A stretch of DNA of 28,207 bases from a virus, in IMG/VR virus record IMGVR_UViG_3300036883_000046, positions 1 through 28,207 of that record. The stretch is one strand, 5' to 3'. Positions 19,374 through 25,352 of this stretch are shown piece after piece. The notes under the pieces were generated by a model that saw nothing but the letters and a program-made list of their open reading frames with translations, was not told the origin of the DNA and searched no databases. Each line of letters starts with the position of its first letter. The stretch's first letter is position 1. The position numbers were made by a program, and so were the translations under genes.

Positions 19374-19856
19374 CTATTGCTCCGCTGCGGCCGGCTCCAT
19401 CCCCGTCAAGGTCTGCGGAACAAAGAGAGACTGTTGCACCGCCAGCTTTCCAGACTTCCGACGTATCGCATCGCGCCACTTCGCGCAAAACTCGCCATCG
19501 GGCTGCGGCGCCATGTCGAGAAATTCCACCGGGCACGTGTCGTCATACGGCCCCATCGCCTCTTCCATGTCCTTGTGGCCCCACCCATAACTGCCGTCTT
19601 TGTCGAGCAAGGAAAGACCGATCCACTTCTCGGTCGTGACCGTGCCATCCGGCTTTGTCGTTGTCGTCTCCCGAACGTACCAGAGAGAATTGCCAACGCA
19701 GCGATACGCCAGCACGATTGATTGCGTCCTGGTTCCGGCTGGCTTGGCCCCGTACCATGACTTCGCGGTTTCCTCGGTTGCGGTTGTGTCCCACGGCTCA
19801 AGAATGTCGTGGATGATTGTTTCCTTTGAAGCTCCACGTCTGAATGTCCACCCCAT
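19374..19856 (-). CDS. 160-residue unknown protein with QQSLF string
   Basis: Begins MGWTFRRGASKETIIHDIL, a start I have seen in small phage and plasmid proteins of unknown function. Beta-rich centre: TQSIVLAYRCVGNSLWYVRETTTT, then EKWIGLSLLDKDGSYGWGHKDMEE, then GEFCAKWRDAIRR. Near the C-terminus KLAVQQSLFVPQ resembles a clamp-binding string, less exact than the QMSLF at the end of the 77-residue protein. Start set by GGAGGG 7-8 nt upstream, beneath a strong promoter. Function unknown. Confidence 0.6.
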   Translation of the reverse strand: MGWTFRRGASKETIIHDILEPWDTTATEETAKSWYGAKPAGTRTQSIVLAYRCVGNSLWYVRETTTTKPDGTVTTEKWIGLSLLDKDGSYGWGHKDMEEAMGPYDDTCPVEFLDMAPQPDGEFCAKWRDAIRRKSGKLAVQQSLFVPQTLTGMEPAAAEQ

Positions 19857-19877
19857 AGTGTTACCCTCCATGTCCCC

Positions 19878-19914
19878 ATAGTAAAAGAAAAGCGGAGCCG
19901 GTCAAGGCCCCGCT
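19878..19914 (-). promoter_or_regulatory. Overlapping terminator and promoter
   Basis: Terminator stem AGCGG-A-GCC / GGC-C-CCGCT (19891-19914) with TTTTCTTTT after it in the transcribed sense. The loop and 3' side carry TTGACC (19900-19905), which with a 16-bp spacer and TACTAT (19878-19883) forms a near-consensus promoter for the gene starting at 19856. The upstream unit ends and the next begins within 40 bp. Confidence 0.7.
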
Positions 19915-19925
19915 CAGGGTTGCAG

Positions 19926-20201
19926 TTACTCAATGCTGGTATCGAAGCCCTCCAGTTCGCTAAGAGCCTCGATGATCTGCCCGGCACCTTCGTGGAACTT
20001 GTCACGGATCGCTTCTAGCTCGTCGGCCTTCTCGGTGTAACGACTGGCCTTGTCAGGGAACTTCTCTTCCATGTTTCCGGCTTTCTCTTGCAGTTCGTCG
20101 ATAGCGGCATCCAGGTCGTCAACCTCTGCTGGGATGTCACCGTAGGTCTTTTGCAACGCCGCTAAGGCGGCTGCGTGCTGTTTATCCAACCACTTAGGCA
20201 T
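19926..20201 (-). CDS. 91-residue coiled-coil protein
   Basis: MPKWLDKQHAAALAALQKTYGDIPAEVDDLDAAIDELQEKAGNMEEKF... is rich in Glu, Asp, Ala and Leu with heptad-like spacing over residues 10-85 and no cysteines. Acidic overall. The start is chosen by GGAGGG 3-4 nt upstream. It probably dimerises; possibly an inhibitor or DNA mimic, but this is speculation. Separated by 11 nt from the tiny basic gene upstream. Confidence 0.6.
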   Translation of the reverse strand: MPKWLDKQHAAALAALQKTYGDIPAEVDDLDAAIDELQEKAGNMEEKFPDKASRYTEKADELEAIRDKFHEGAGQIIEALSELEGFDTSIE

Positions 20202-20212
20202 TTCACCCTCCG

Positions 20213-20326
20213 TCACTTCACTGCGGTTTTGATCCGTCTCTCGGCGGACCTGTTAATCGACTGCTGCCGGCGATCACGCTTGCCGTCAGACTCCTTCCTC
20301 AACTTGAACTTCACTCGGATTTTCAT
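20213..20326 (-). CDS. 37-residue highly basic protein
   Basis: MKIRVKFKLRKESDGKRDRR begins a 37-codon frame with about 16 Lys or Arg, ending in RRIKTAVK and TGA. A strong GGAGGG ribosome site lies 7-8 nt before ATG. It overlaps the 3' end of the 98-residue gene by 41 nt in another frame. Likely binds nucleic acid or an acidic partner; notably, the next gene encodes an acidic coiled-coil protein. Too short for most annotation. Confidence 0.55.
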   Translation of the reverse strand: MKIRVKFKLRKESDGKRDRRQQSINRSAERRIKTAVK

Positions 20327-20582
20327 TCCCCAATCCCTCCGGTTTCTCGATCTGTGGATGCCTTTCCATCTCCAGCGTTCCAGTAGTCAAAAAACGCTGG
20401 AACAACGTCACAGCATGGCCCGATCCGCAAGCATGATGATCGTTCGGACTCGGCACCTTTTGCTTCCCCAATGAACCAACCTTAAACGCCTTACCTTCCA
20501 GCCGTACCCACCACCAGTGATTTACGGACTGCTTCTCGATCCCGCAGATGTCACAGATTATCGGACTTGACTTGATCGACAT
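20286..20582 (-). CDS. 98-residue zinc-finger-like protein
   Basis: The start MSIKSSPIICDICGIEKQSVNHWWWVRLE contains CDIC, and later HHACGSGHAVTLF supplies further Cys and His, so a zinc site is likely. The last third is polar and probably disordered. CxxC...NHWW and HACGxxH strings occur in small phage proteins of unknown role. GGAGG lies about 5 nt before ATG. It follows a terminator and so begins a unit. Confidence 0.6.
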   Translation of the reverse strand: MSIKSSPIICDICGIEKQSVNHWWWVRLEGKAFKVGSLGKQKVPSPNDHHACGSGHAVTLFQRFLTTGTLEMERHPQIEKPEGLGNENPSEVQVEEGV

Positions 20583-20620
20583 ACTGCCTCCATGACGTTA
20601 TCCTTGCACATCCCCCATAG

Positions 20621-20650
20621 AAAACAAGGCCCCTGCCGTAGCAGGAGCCC
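20621..20650 (-). terminator. Intrinsic terminator
   Basis: In the transcribed sense GGC-T-CCTGC / GCAGG-G-GCC with loop TACG, followed by TTGTTTTCT. It lies 20 nt after the stop of the DUF932-like gene. Confidence 0.8.
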
Positions 20651-20670
20651 CGTCTTCGCCGTGGAGGGTA

Positions 20671-21804
20671 TTAGGCGGCATCTTCAATGACCTGGCCGGT
20701 TTTGCCGTCGAGCATCGCGCCAGCAACTTTCATCACTTCCAGCTTGCGGCCCTCGTCCTCGACCTTCGTATTCGCAATCCACGAAATCGCGTTCGACATC
20801 CGCCATGTGGTTGAGCCCGGAGGAAGCATCTCGACTTCGGGAGAGTTGAAAGCCTCCACAACAGCATCGACTTCTCCCTTGCGGAGATTCTTCTTCAGGA
20901 ACCCCATCACGTTCTTGGGGTCGATCTTCTCCGTGTTCGCCTTCTCGATCAAACCCATGTACTCGTTGACGTTCTCTGCGGCTAAGGACCGTTGCACAAT
21001 ATCCTGCGCGGCCGATGCCATTGTCTGAGTGTCCAGATCGTAGGTGCGCTGTGACAGTTGCAGGTCTTCGCCCAGCCGCGCCCCAAGGTGGATCTTGCGG
21101 AGGTCTTCGGTTGAAATGGCCCGGTTCGTACACCACAACCGCTCAACAAAGGTGCGCAGCGACAGAGCACCCTGGCCGAAGTCTGAATTCTCCAGAGCTA
21201 CGCCGAAAATCATGACCTCGTGTGGCACCGGCTCAAAGACGTAGGGAAGCACAGCCTTGACCGCTATCTTCGTCTCCAGCGCGTATCCATCGAGAGGCAC
21301 CGCCCCGAAGGTGGCGACGGCCTGAATGAACTGGTCGACGATTGGCCGTGAGTCCAGGCGCCGATAGGAATCCGACAGGAACCCGCGAACCTCGTTCTTG
21401 ACGCTGCGGGTCAGATACCGTGCGCCGTTGCCGTTGTGATAGATGCGGTTCAGGTTCTCCGCTACCAGTTCGGCCCCCCACTGGCCTTTCTCCATGAGCC
21501 TATCAATGAAGGACAGAGGGATGTCAGCCCTCGCTGCGGCTTGCCCGATTGCGTGACGGTGGAAACCTTCTTCCGTCCGGTCGGTGTCGGGAAAGCGAAC
21601 CTTGATGCCATTCCCCAGGGTAATGAATTCCAACTTTTTTGCCGCTACGATGCGGTCCGTTGGAACTTGCGTCTGTACCTGTTCGATTACCGCGAGAGTC
21701 CTTGCTTTCCCCCGCTCAATCTCGGCTTCAAACTTCGACCGAGCTTCCGCTGCGGCTGCGCTTGCCGCTACGTTGTAGTCCTGCGCTCCGTGGTGATAAA
21801 GCAT
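20671..21804 (-). CDS. DUF932-like phage/plasmid protein
   Basis: A 377-residue protein; start MLYHHGAQDYNVAAS chosen by GGAGGG 7 nt upstream. An N-terminal helix (AAAAEARSKFEAEIERGKARTLAVIEQ) leads to a region with FHRHAIGQAAARADIPLSFIDRLM and then VRGFLSDSYRRLDSRPIVDQFI. The latter has the FLSDxYRRLD pattern typical of DUF932 proteins, common in phages and plasmids. Their biochemical role is unknown; many are encoded near replication or anti-defence genes. The family call is from memory of the motif. It has its own near-consensus promoter and a terminator. It is the largest protein of the accessory block. Confidence 0.7.
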   Translation of the reverse strand: MLYHHGAQDYNVAASAAAAEARSKFEAEIERGKARTLAVIEQVQTQVPTDRIVAAKKLEFITLGNGIKVRFPDTDRTEEGFHRHAIGQAAARADIPLSFIDRLMEKGQWGAELVAENLNRIYHNGNGARYLTRSVKNEVRGFLSDSYRRLDSRPIVDQFIQAVATFGAVPLDGYALETKIAVKAVLPYVFEPVPHEVMIFGVALENSDFGQGALSLRTFVERLWCTNRAISTEDLRKIHLGARLGEDLQLSQRTYDLDTQTMASAAQDIVQRSLAAENVNEYMGLIEKANTEKIDPKNVMGFLKKNLRKGEVDAVVEAFNSPEVEMLPPGSTTWRMSNAISWIANTKVEDEGRKLEVMKVAGAMLDGKTGQVIEDAA

Positions 21805-21848
21805 TCTTTCAACCCTCCAAGGTTGTGTGATTCCTTGCATCTGCCCCA

Positions 21849-21876
21849 ATACTACCCTCAGATGTTTTCGAGTCAA
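21849..21876 (-). promoter_or_regulatory. Sigma70-type promoter of the DUF932-like gene
   Basis: TTGACT (21871-21876), 16-bp spacer, TAGTAT (21849-21854), 45 bp before the start codon. The 16-bp spacing and the G run after -10 match the promoter at 19878-19905. It overlaps nothing but the 5 nt before the upstream stop. Confidence 0.7.
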
Positions 21877-21881
21877 GACCC

Positions 21882-22190
21882 CTACTCTTCAGGATTGAGT
21901 TGCGACACCAGCAGCCCAGCATCCGTCAACAGCCGCCGAGCCTTCATCTTGAACTCGGAGAACCCCATCACAGGCACATCGGCCTGGATATGACTCCCCG
22001 GCTTGTGATCGGAATCGCTCGGCCTCGACCAATACCCAGCCAGCGGCTTCAAAGCCTCCTTGATCGCACTCTTCCCTCGCCCTCGCAAGAGAACCCCACG
22101 GCCAAACAGTACCCTCCGCTTCGGACCAACTACCAAAGAGCGTCCAGCGGAACTCTCGTGAATCCGCAAAGTTGATAGAAAACAATACAC
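21882..22190 (-). CDS. 102-residue basic unknown protein
   Basis: Starts with GTG directly after the TAA of the previous gene; AAGGGCAAG acts as ribosome site. N-terminal part is basic and Gly-rich (VVGPKRRVLFGRGVLLRGRGKSAIKEALKPLAGYW), then FSEFKMKARRLLTDAGLL. A competing 98-codon frame over the same stretch has poorer composition and was rejected. The function is unknown. Confidence 0.5.
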   Translation of the reverse strand: MYCFLSTLRIHESSAGRSLVVGPKRRVLFGRGVLLRGRGKSAIKEALKPLAGYWSRPSDSDHKPGSHIQADVPVMGFSEFKMKARRLLTDAGLLVSQLNPEE

Positions 22191-22550
22191 TTACTTGCCC
22201 TTCGCTTTCTCGCGCTCTGCACGCTTCCGCAGGTTGCCGAACAGAGATCCCAACCGCTCAAACATCGTCGGCTTGATCACTTCCAACTCTGCGGCTGTGG
22301 GAACCAACTGGTAGGTCGTCCCATCCGGCAAAGTCTTCTTCTCTAAGAGCTTGCGCTTGGCGCTCCGCTCCAGCCGCTTCTTCTTCATGAGACTGAAGGC
22401 TTTAGGACCGATGGAGCGATTGAAGACTTCTCTTAGGTTGCGGCTTGTCAGACCGGGATTGTTGGGCATCAATCGCTTGAGCTTCTTCCTACTCAAAGGC
22501 TTCTCGCAATCCGTTTGAGTCCCAGTCATGTCGTGGTGCAGTAAAGCCAT
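22191..22550 (-). CDS. 119-residue highly basic protein
   Basis: MALLHHDMTGTQTDCEKPLSRKK continues with LTSRNLREVFNRSIGPKAFSLMKKKRLERSAKRKLLEKKTL and a C-terminal helix (FERLGSLFGNLRKRAEREKAKGK). Very rich in Lys and Arg, so a nucleic-acid contact or ribosome-associated role is possible. The ATG at 22550 is preferred because GAGGGAAGCG precedes it; a GTG four codons earlier overlaps the previous stop. Confidence 0.55.
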   Translation of the reverse strand: MALLHHDMTGTQTDCEKPLSRKKLKRLMPNNPGLTSRNLREVFNRSIGPKAFSLMKKKRLERSAKRKLLEKKTLPDGTTYQLVPTAAELEVIKPTMFERLGSLFGNLRKRAEREKAKGK

Positions 22551-22558
22551 CGCTTCCC

Positions 22559-22765
22559 TCACTTTAACGGCGCGGCCATGATCCTGTGCGCCTGTCTGAA
22601 CTCCACCTGAAACCGCTGCCCCGCCTGCCTCAGCGTATTTACTCTGTGAAGATATGCGTCTCGGCTTATTTGTGAACGCCGAAACTCGTCGCGGATCGTG
22701 TCAAACTCCGCTAGTACGTTCCCGACCGCAGTCTGGAACTCGTCCTTGCATACTCGGTCTTCCAT
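22559..22765 (-). CDS. 68-residue helical protein
   Basis: MEDRVCKDEFQTAVGNVLAEFDTI, then DEFRRSQISRDAYLHRVNTLRQAGQRFQVEFRQAHRIMAAPLK: two long amphipathic helices, rich in Arg and Gln. AAGGAGGG lies about 9 nt before ATG. No known motif; the family is not recognised. Confidence 0.55.
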   Translation of the reverse strand: MEDRVCKDEFQTAVGNVLAEFDTIRDEFRRSQISRDAYLHRVNTLRQAGQRFQVEFRQAHRIMAAPLK

Positions 22766-22783
22766 CCCCAATGCCCTCCTTCT

Positions 22784-23047
22784 TTACTTACGCTTGTGCC
22801 TTCCGATGTACGCGAACTCCCGCGACCAATCACACGAGGAACAGCAAAAACCACAACACACGTCTCCATCGGGAGTGTCGTCCATCAAATCTTGTGTAAA
22901 GCCATCACTCTTGCACCTTGTCTCATGCCGGTCCGCTGCACGAACTGCCGGAGTGTTCCTTGGATGAAGCCGTAGGTTGAATCCGTGGGGATCGTCTCCA
23001 ACAAGCAACCGGCGCTTTTCAAATGGTTTTCCATTTTGGCTTGCCAT
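22784..23047 (-). CDS. 87-residue protein with C-terminal Cys cluster
   Basis: MASQNGKPFEKRRLLVGDDPHGFNLRLHPRN begins a polar chain. Near the end DVCCGFCCSSCDWSREFAYIGRHKRK has five Cys in eight residues, a probable metal site or disulfide knot. The start follows TTTGGAGG, in which the palindrome's right arm merges with the ribosome site. Starts 7 nt from the palindrome. Unknown role. Confidence 0.55.
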   Translation of the reverse strand: MASQNGKPFEKRRLLVGDDPHGFNLRLHPRNTPAVRAADRHETRCKSDGFTQDLMDDTPDGDVCCGFCCSSCDWSREFAYIGRHKRK

Positions 23048-23054
23048 TGCGTCC

Positions 23055-23067
23055 TCCAAATTTTGGA
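23055..23067. repeat. TCCAAA-T-TTTGGA palindrome
   Basis: A perfect 13-bp copy whose transcribed-strand arm continues into GGAGG, the ribosome site of the 87-residue gene. Same arrangement as the copy at 13250-13262. Confidence 0.7.
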
Positions 23068-23068
23068 A

Positions 23069-23128
23069 TTACCTCGTTAACCCCCAAAGAATCGCTGCCA
23101 GAAAAGACAGCCGAACCAGCCACTTCAT
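23069..23128 (-). CDS. 19-residue hydrophobic peptide, doubtful
   Basis: MKWLVRLSFLAAILWGLTR, a possible membrane peptide. The stop TAA touches the palindrome. The ribosome site (AGGCTG) is weak. It is listed because it follows a similar 28-residue membrane peptide gene in an otherwise gene-free stretch. Confidence 0.3.
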   Translation of the reverse strand: MKWLVRLSFLAAILWGLTR

Positions 23129-23153
23129 CAGCCTAAACCTGTGTGCGGCCAAG

Positions 23154-23240
23154 TCAATGCCCCCGCTTCTGCGGCCATGCAAATAAAATAATCACAGCCG
23201 CAGTTAACGCAAAGCCAAGTAAAACAAAGACCTTATCCAT
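23154..23240 (-). CDS. 28-residue membrane peptide after the ParB-like gene
   Basis: MDKVFVLLGFALTAAVIILFAWPQKRGH has one membrane segment (residues 4-21) and a basic tail. Its ATG overlaps the TGA of the ParB-like gene (TGATG), which suggests coupled translation. Same length and topology as the 28-residue peptide at 16698-16784, but different sequence. Role unknown. Confidence 0.5.
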   Translation of the reverse strand: MDKVFVLLGFALTAAVIILFAWPQKRGH

Positions 23241-24076
23241 CACCTGCCCCTGGCGCGAACGTAAGAATCAGCCGCAGAGACCAATTCATCCCTGGCAATG
23301 GTCAAGTCCATCACCAAATCCGCAAGACCATCGGCTTTCTCCAGCCACTTGTCAATCTGAGCCTTGGTCGCTTCCTTGGCCTTGGTTGCCACGCCAGGGC
23401 CTTTCTCGCGTCGGACGGTAGTCTCACCCTTCGCCTTGGCCTCCGAAGCCGCTGTAGCCAGTCTCTCGCCCGCCGTGAGGGGATTCTTCTTCGCCTCAGC
23501 TACTGCGCGGCCCTCGCTGACCTTCACCCCGTCGACGCCCTTCCTTACCGCATCCTTGACTGCGATGGGAGCCGCATTCAGATCCAGAGCCTTCTTTGCG
23601 ATGCGGATTGCCTTCTGCGGATCGGTTGTGATCGACGGTGGAACGCACTTCACTACCTCGTCAAGAGGCTGGCCCAGGTCGATCAACTGCTGGAGAGCCT
23701 TGCCCAATTCCAACAGCGTCGGCGCCAACCCGGTATTCCGCAGGATGCTCCTTTTGAGCAGGTAGACTTCATCACCCTTCACTTGGAAACAGGGAATATA
23801 CCCGTCCCACTTCTCCTTGCGAAGTTCCTTGCAGGCCGTCAAACGGCACTCGCCGCCTCCCGGTGCCAAGTACCACTTTCCATCCGAAAAGATTACGTCG
23901 ATGGGGTCTTTAACCCCTTCATTCCGAATGGATTCCTTCAACCATGCGACGTGCGCTTTGGTCTCTGCGGAGTTCATGTCACGGTAGTTCGAGCCCGCGA
24001 TGATGCTGATGATTTCCGGCCGCAGGTTCCCGCCGCGAACACTCCCCGTACTGTCTTTCTCGATTTGACTTGCCAT
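23240..24076 (-). CDS. ParB/Srx-fold protein
   Basis: A 278-residue protein. Residues about 20-100 show the ParB N-terminal pattern: IISIIAGSNYRDM, then HVAWLKESIRNEGVKDPIDVIFSDGKWYLAPGGGECRLTACKELRK, with GGGECRLTA in place of the usual GERRLRA box. Residues 115-200 are helical (LLELGKALQQLIDLGQPLDEVVKCV, then VKDAVRKGVDGVKVSEGRAVAE), consistent with an HTH-type DNA-binding part. The last 70 residues are Lys/Ala/Glu-rich and coiled-coil-like. Family members bind CTP and centromere-like sites or regulate transcription. No ParA is present. The leader contains a TCCAAA-T-TTTGGA palindrome. Confidence 0.75.
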   Translation of the reverse strand: MASQIEKDSTGSVRGGNLRPEIISIIAGSNYRDMNSAETKAHVAWLKESIRNEGVKDPIDVIFSDGKWYLAPGGGECRLTACKELRKEKWDGYIPCFQVKGDEVYLLKRSILRNTGLAPTLLELGKALQQLIDLGQPLDEVVKCVPPSITTDPQKAIRIAKKALDLNAAPIAVKDAVRKGVDGVKVSEGRAVAEAKKNPLTAGERLATAASEAKAKGETTVRREKGPGVATKAKEATKAQIDKWLEKADGLADLVMDLTIARDELVSAADSYVRARGR

Positions 24077-24093
24077 CCCAATCCCCTCTCTTT

Positions 24094-24106
24094 TCCAAAT
24101 TTTGGA
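24094..24106. repeat. TCCAAA-T-TTTGGA palindrome upstream of the ParB-like gene
   Basis: A perfect 13-bp copy, 17 bp before the start codon of the ParB-like gene, between the 58-residue gene and the ParB-like gene. It could be an autoregulatory operator for that protein; inference only. Confidence 0.7.
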
Positions 24107-24128
24107 CTGCGGTTGTCGGCCAAAGACG

Positions 24129-24305
24129 CTACTTGGCTATGAACGCATTGACGCCTACGGTCACCGCCTTGCCGTCCACCTGGGCGGTCGTCGGCACGAG
24201 ACCGGATGATGTTGCGACAATCAAGGTTTTTCCGCTCTTGCTCAACTCCGGCGTCCTCAACGGCAGCGTAATCACCAAATCCTTCCCTACGATTTCAACC
24301 TTCAT
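24129..24305 (-). CDS. 58-residue conserved-looking beta protein
   Basis: MKVEIVGKDLVITLPLRTPELSKSGKTLIVATSSG, then TTAQVDGKAVTVGVNAFIAK: a compact beta protein resembling small proteins of unknown function that I recall from diverse bacteria and phages. Start fixed by GGGAGGG 5 nt before ATG. A strong promoter with a consensus -35 box lies 65-93 bp upstream. Its leader of about 60 nt has no hairpin terminator. Confidence 0.65.
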   Translation of the reverse strand: MKVEIVGKDLVITLPLRTPELSKSGKTLIVATSSGLVPTTAQVDGKAVTVGVNAFIAK

Positions 24306-24369
24306 GAGTACCCTCCCTTGCATTTGAGATTGAGATGTCGAAACTGCCTACATCCCTTCATGGTCTCTC

Positions 24370-24398
24370 ACTGTATGGGGGAAATGATTATTTGTCAA
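24370..24398 (-). promoter_or_regulatory. Strong sigma70-type promoter
   Basis: TTGACA (24393-24398), a perfect -35 box, 17-bp spacer, TACAGT (24370-24375). The -35 box shares bases with the TGA of the upstream gene at 24395. This is the best promoter match in the window and would drive the 58-residue gene and the ParB-like gene. Confidence 0.8.
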
Positions 24399-24667
24399 AT
24401 AGCCTTGCAGTCTGGGCAGATGAATGAGGCTATGAAACCATGCGCACAGCGTTCCCCAAGCCGCAGAGAGTCCGTGCCTTTTAGGGCTTTCTTTATTGCA
24501 GAGTCGCCGTAGATCCGAACTGCCTCGATCTCAATATCTTGGCCGGCAAGCCGGATAACCGTGTGCCCGGAGTAATTCCTGCGACAGTTTGGGCAGGCAC
24601 CGGGACACTCAGCGGCCACGAATTGCAGACGGCAGCGGTCGCAAACCCATAAGAAATCAATTTTCAT
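24395..24667 (-). CDS. Zinc-ribbon protein, 90 residues
   Basis: MKIDFLWVCDRCRLQFVAAECPGACPNCRRNY forms a first zinc ribbon (CDRC, then CPNC). A second pair of Cys sites is C74 and CPDC at the end (RCAHGFIASFICPDCKAI). The centre is beta-like (GHTVIRLAGQDIEIEAVRIYGDS). The start overlaps the previous gene by 11 nt and lacks a strong ribosome site, so it depends on coupling. Function unknown. Confidence 0.6.
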   Translation of the reverse strand: MKIDFLWVCDRCRLQFVAAECPGACPNCRRNYSGHTVIRLAGQDIEIEAVRIYGDSAIKKALKGTDSLRLGERCAHGFIASFICPDCKAI

Positions 24668-25055
24668 TGGGAATCAAACCGCCACCTGGTTGCACAATTC
24701 CCACGGGCCATCGCGAAAAATACTCTTGCCACCATTCAATAGCAGGCTCAATGATTTGTTGCACATACGTGCATGTAGGACAGCAAACCAATGTCGCCAC
24801 TTGCTCTGTAGCGGGATCGAACTCAGTGTAAATCTCTGCGGTGTTCGTCCAATGGCCACATCCCCAATTTAACAAGCCTTGGTACGAAAACGGATATATC
24901 GGCTTGTAGTCCGCATGTTTCCAATTTTTCGGTGGACTCGTCTGCGGAGGCTGGGGAAAGACGGGACTTCCGGGGCCTCCGGGTTGGGTGTAAACGAGGA
25001 GCCCGTTCTGGTATCCACCGTTGTAAAGCGTTCCGATCTGGGGAAGTCCCGCCAT
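24657..25055 (-). CDS. 132-residue Pro/Gly-rich protein with CCPTC motif
   Basis: First half is Gly/Pro-rich (LPQIGTLYNGGYQNGLLVYTQ, then PPQTSPPKNWKHADYK). Second half carries WGCGHWTNTAEIYTEFDP and TLVCCPTCTYVQQIIEPAIEWW. The CCxxCxYVQxIIEP string recurs in phage proteins of unknown function, as I recall. ATG lies 3 nt after the TGA of the upstream gene. Could be a virion or assembly protein; not decided. Confidence 0.55.
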   Translation of the reverse strand: MAGLPQIGTLYNGGYQNGLLVYTQPGGPGSPVFPQPPQTSPPKNWKHADYKPIYPFSYQGLLNWGCGHWTNTAEIYTEFDPATEQVATLVCCPTCTYVQQIIEPAIEWWQEYFSRWPVGIVQPGGGLIPNEN

Positions 25056-25058
25056 GCG

Positions 25059-25352
25059 TCAATTGTCTGCCTTTTCCTTCGCGGCTTCAACTTGTTCTTT
25101 TGAGCGGAAACCCTGCCATTGCTTCCGGCCCTGAGTCTGCCGCTTCCTCGACGCGGCCCCTGGATTCAGCCTCCGCTTGTTCTTCGTGATCCCCTTCCTG
25201 ATGTAGATCGCGTCTCGGATCTCTGGCGCCTCTTCCCAGTTCAGGCTTCCACATACCTTGCACTTCTCGGGAGGGTCTTCTCCCCGCTCCAAGTCGAAAC
25301 ATTTGCCACATATTTCACACAAACAGCGCCGGACTATGATGATTACAATCAC
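25059..25352 (-). CDS. 97-residue zinc-ribbon protein with basic tail
   Basis: A hydrophobic start (MIVIIIVRRCL) leads to CEICGKCF and CKVCGSLNW, a zinc ribbon at residues 12-38. After that comes a strongly basic, Gln-rich tail (GITKNKRRLNPGAASRKRQTQGRKQWQ). Such a layout suits nucleic-acid binding. The start is GTG, overlapping the previous TGA (GTGA). The function is unknown. Confidence 0.6.
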   Translation of the reverse strand: MIVIIIVRRCLCEICGKCFDLERGEDPPEKCKVCGSLNWEEAPEIRDAIYIRKGITKNKRRLNPGAASRKRQTQGRKQWQGFRSKEQVEAAKEKADN

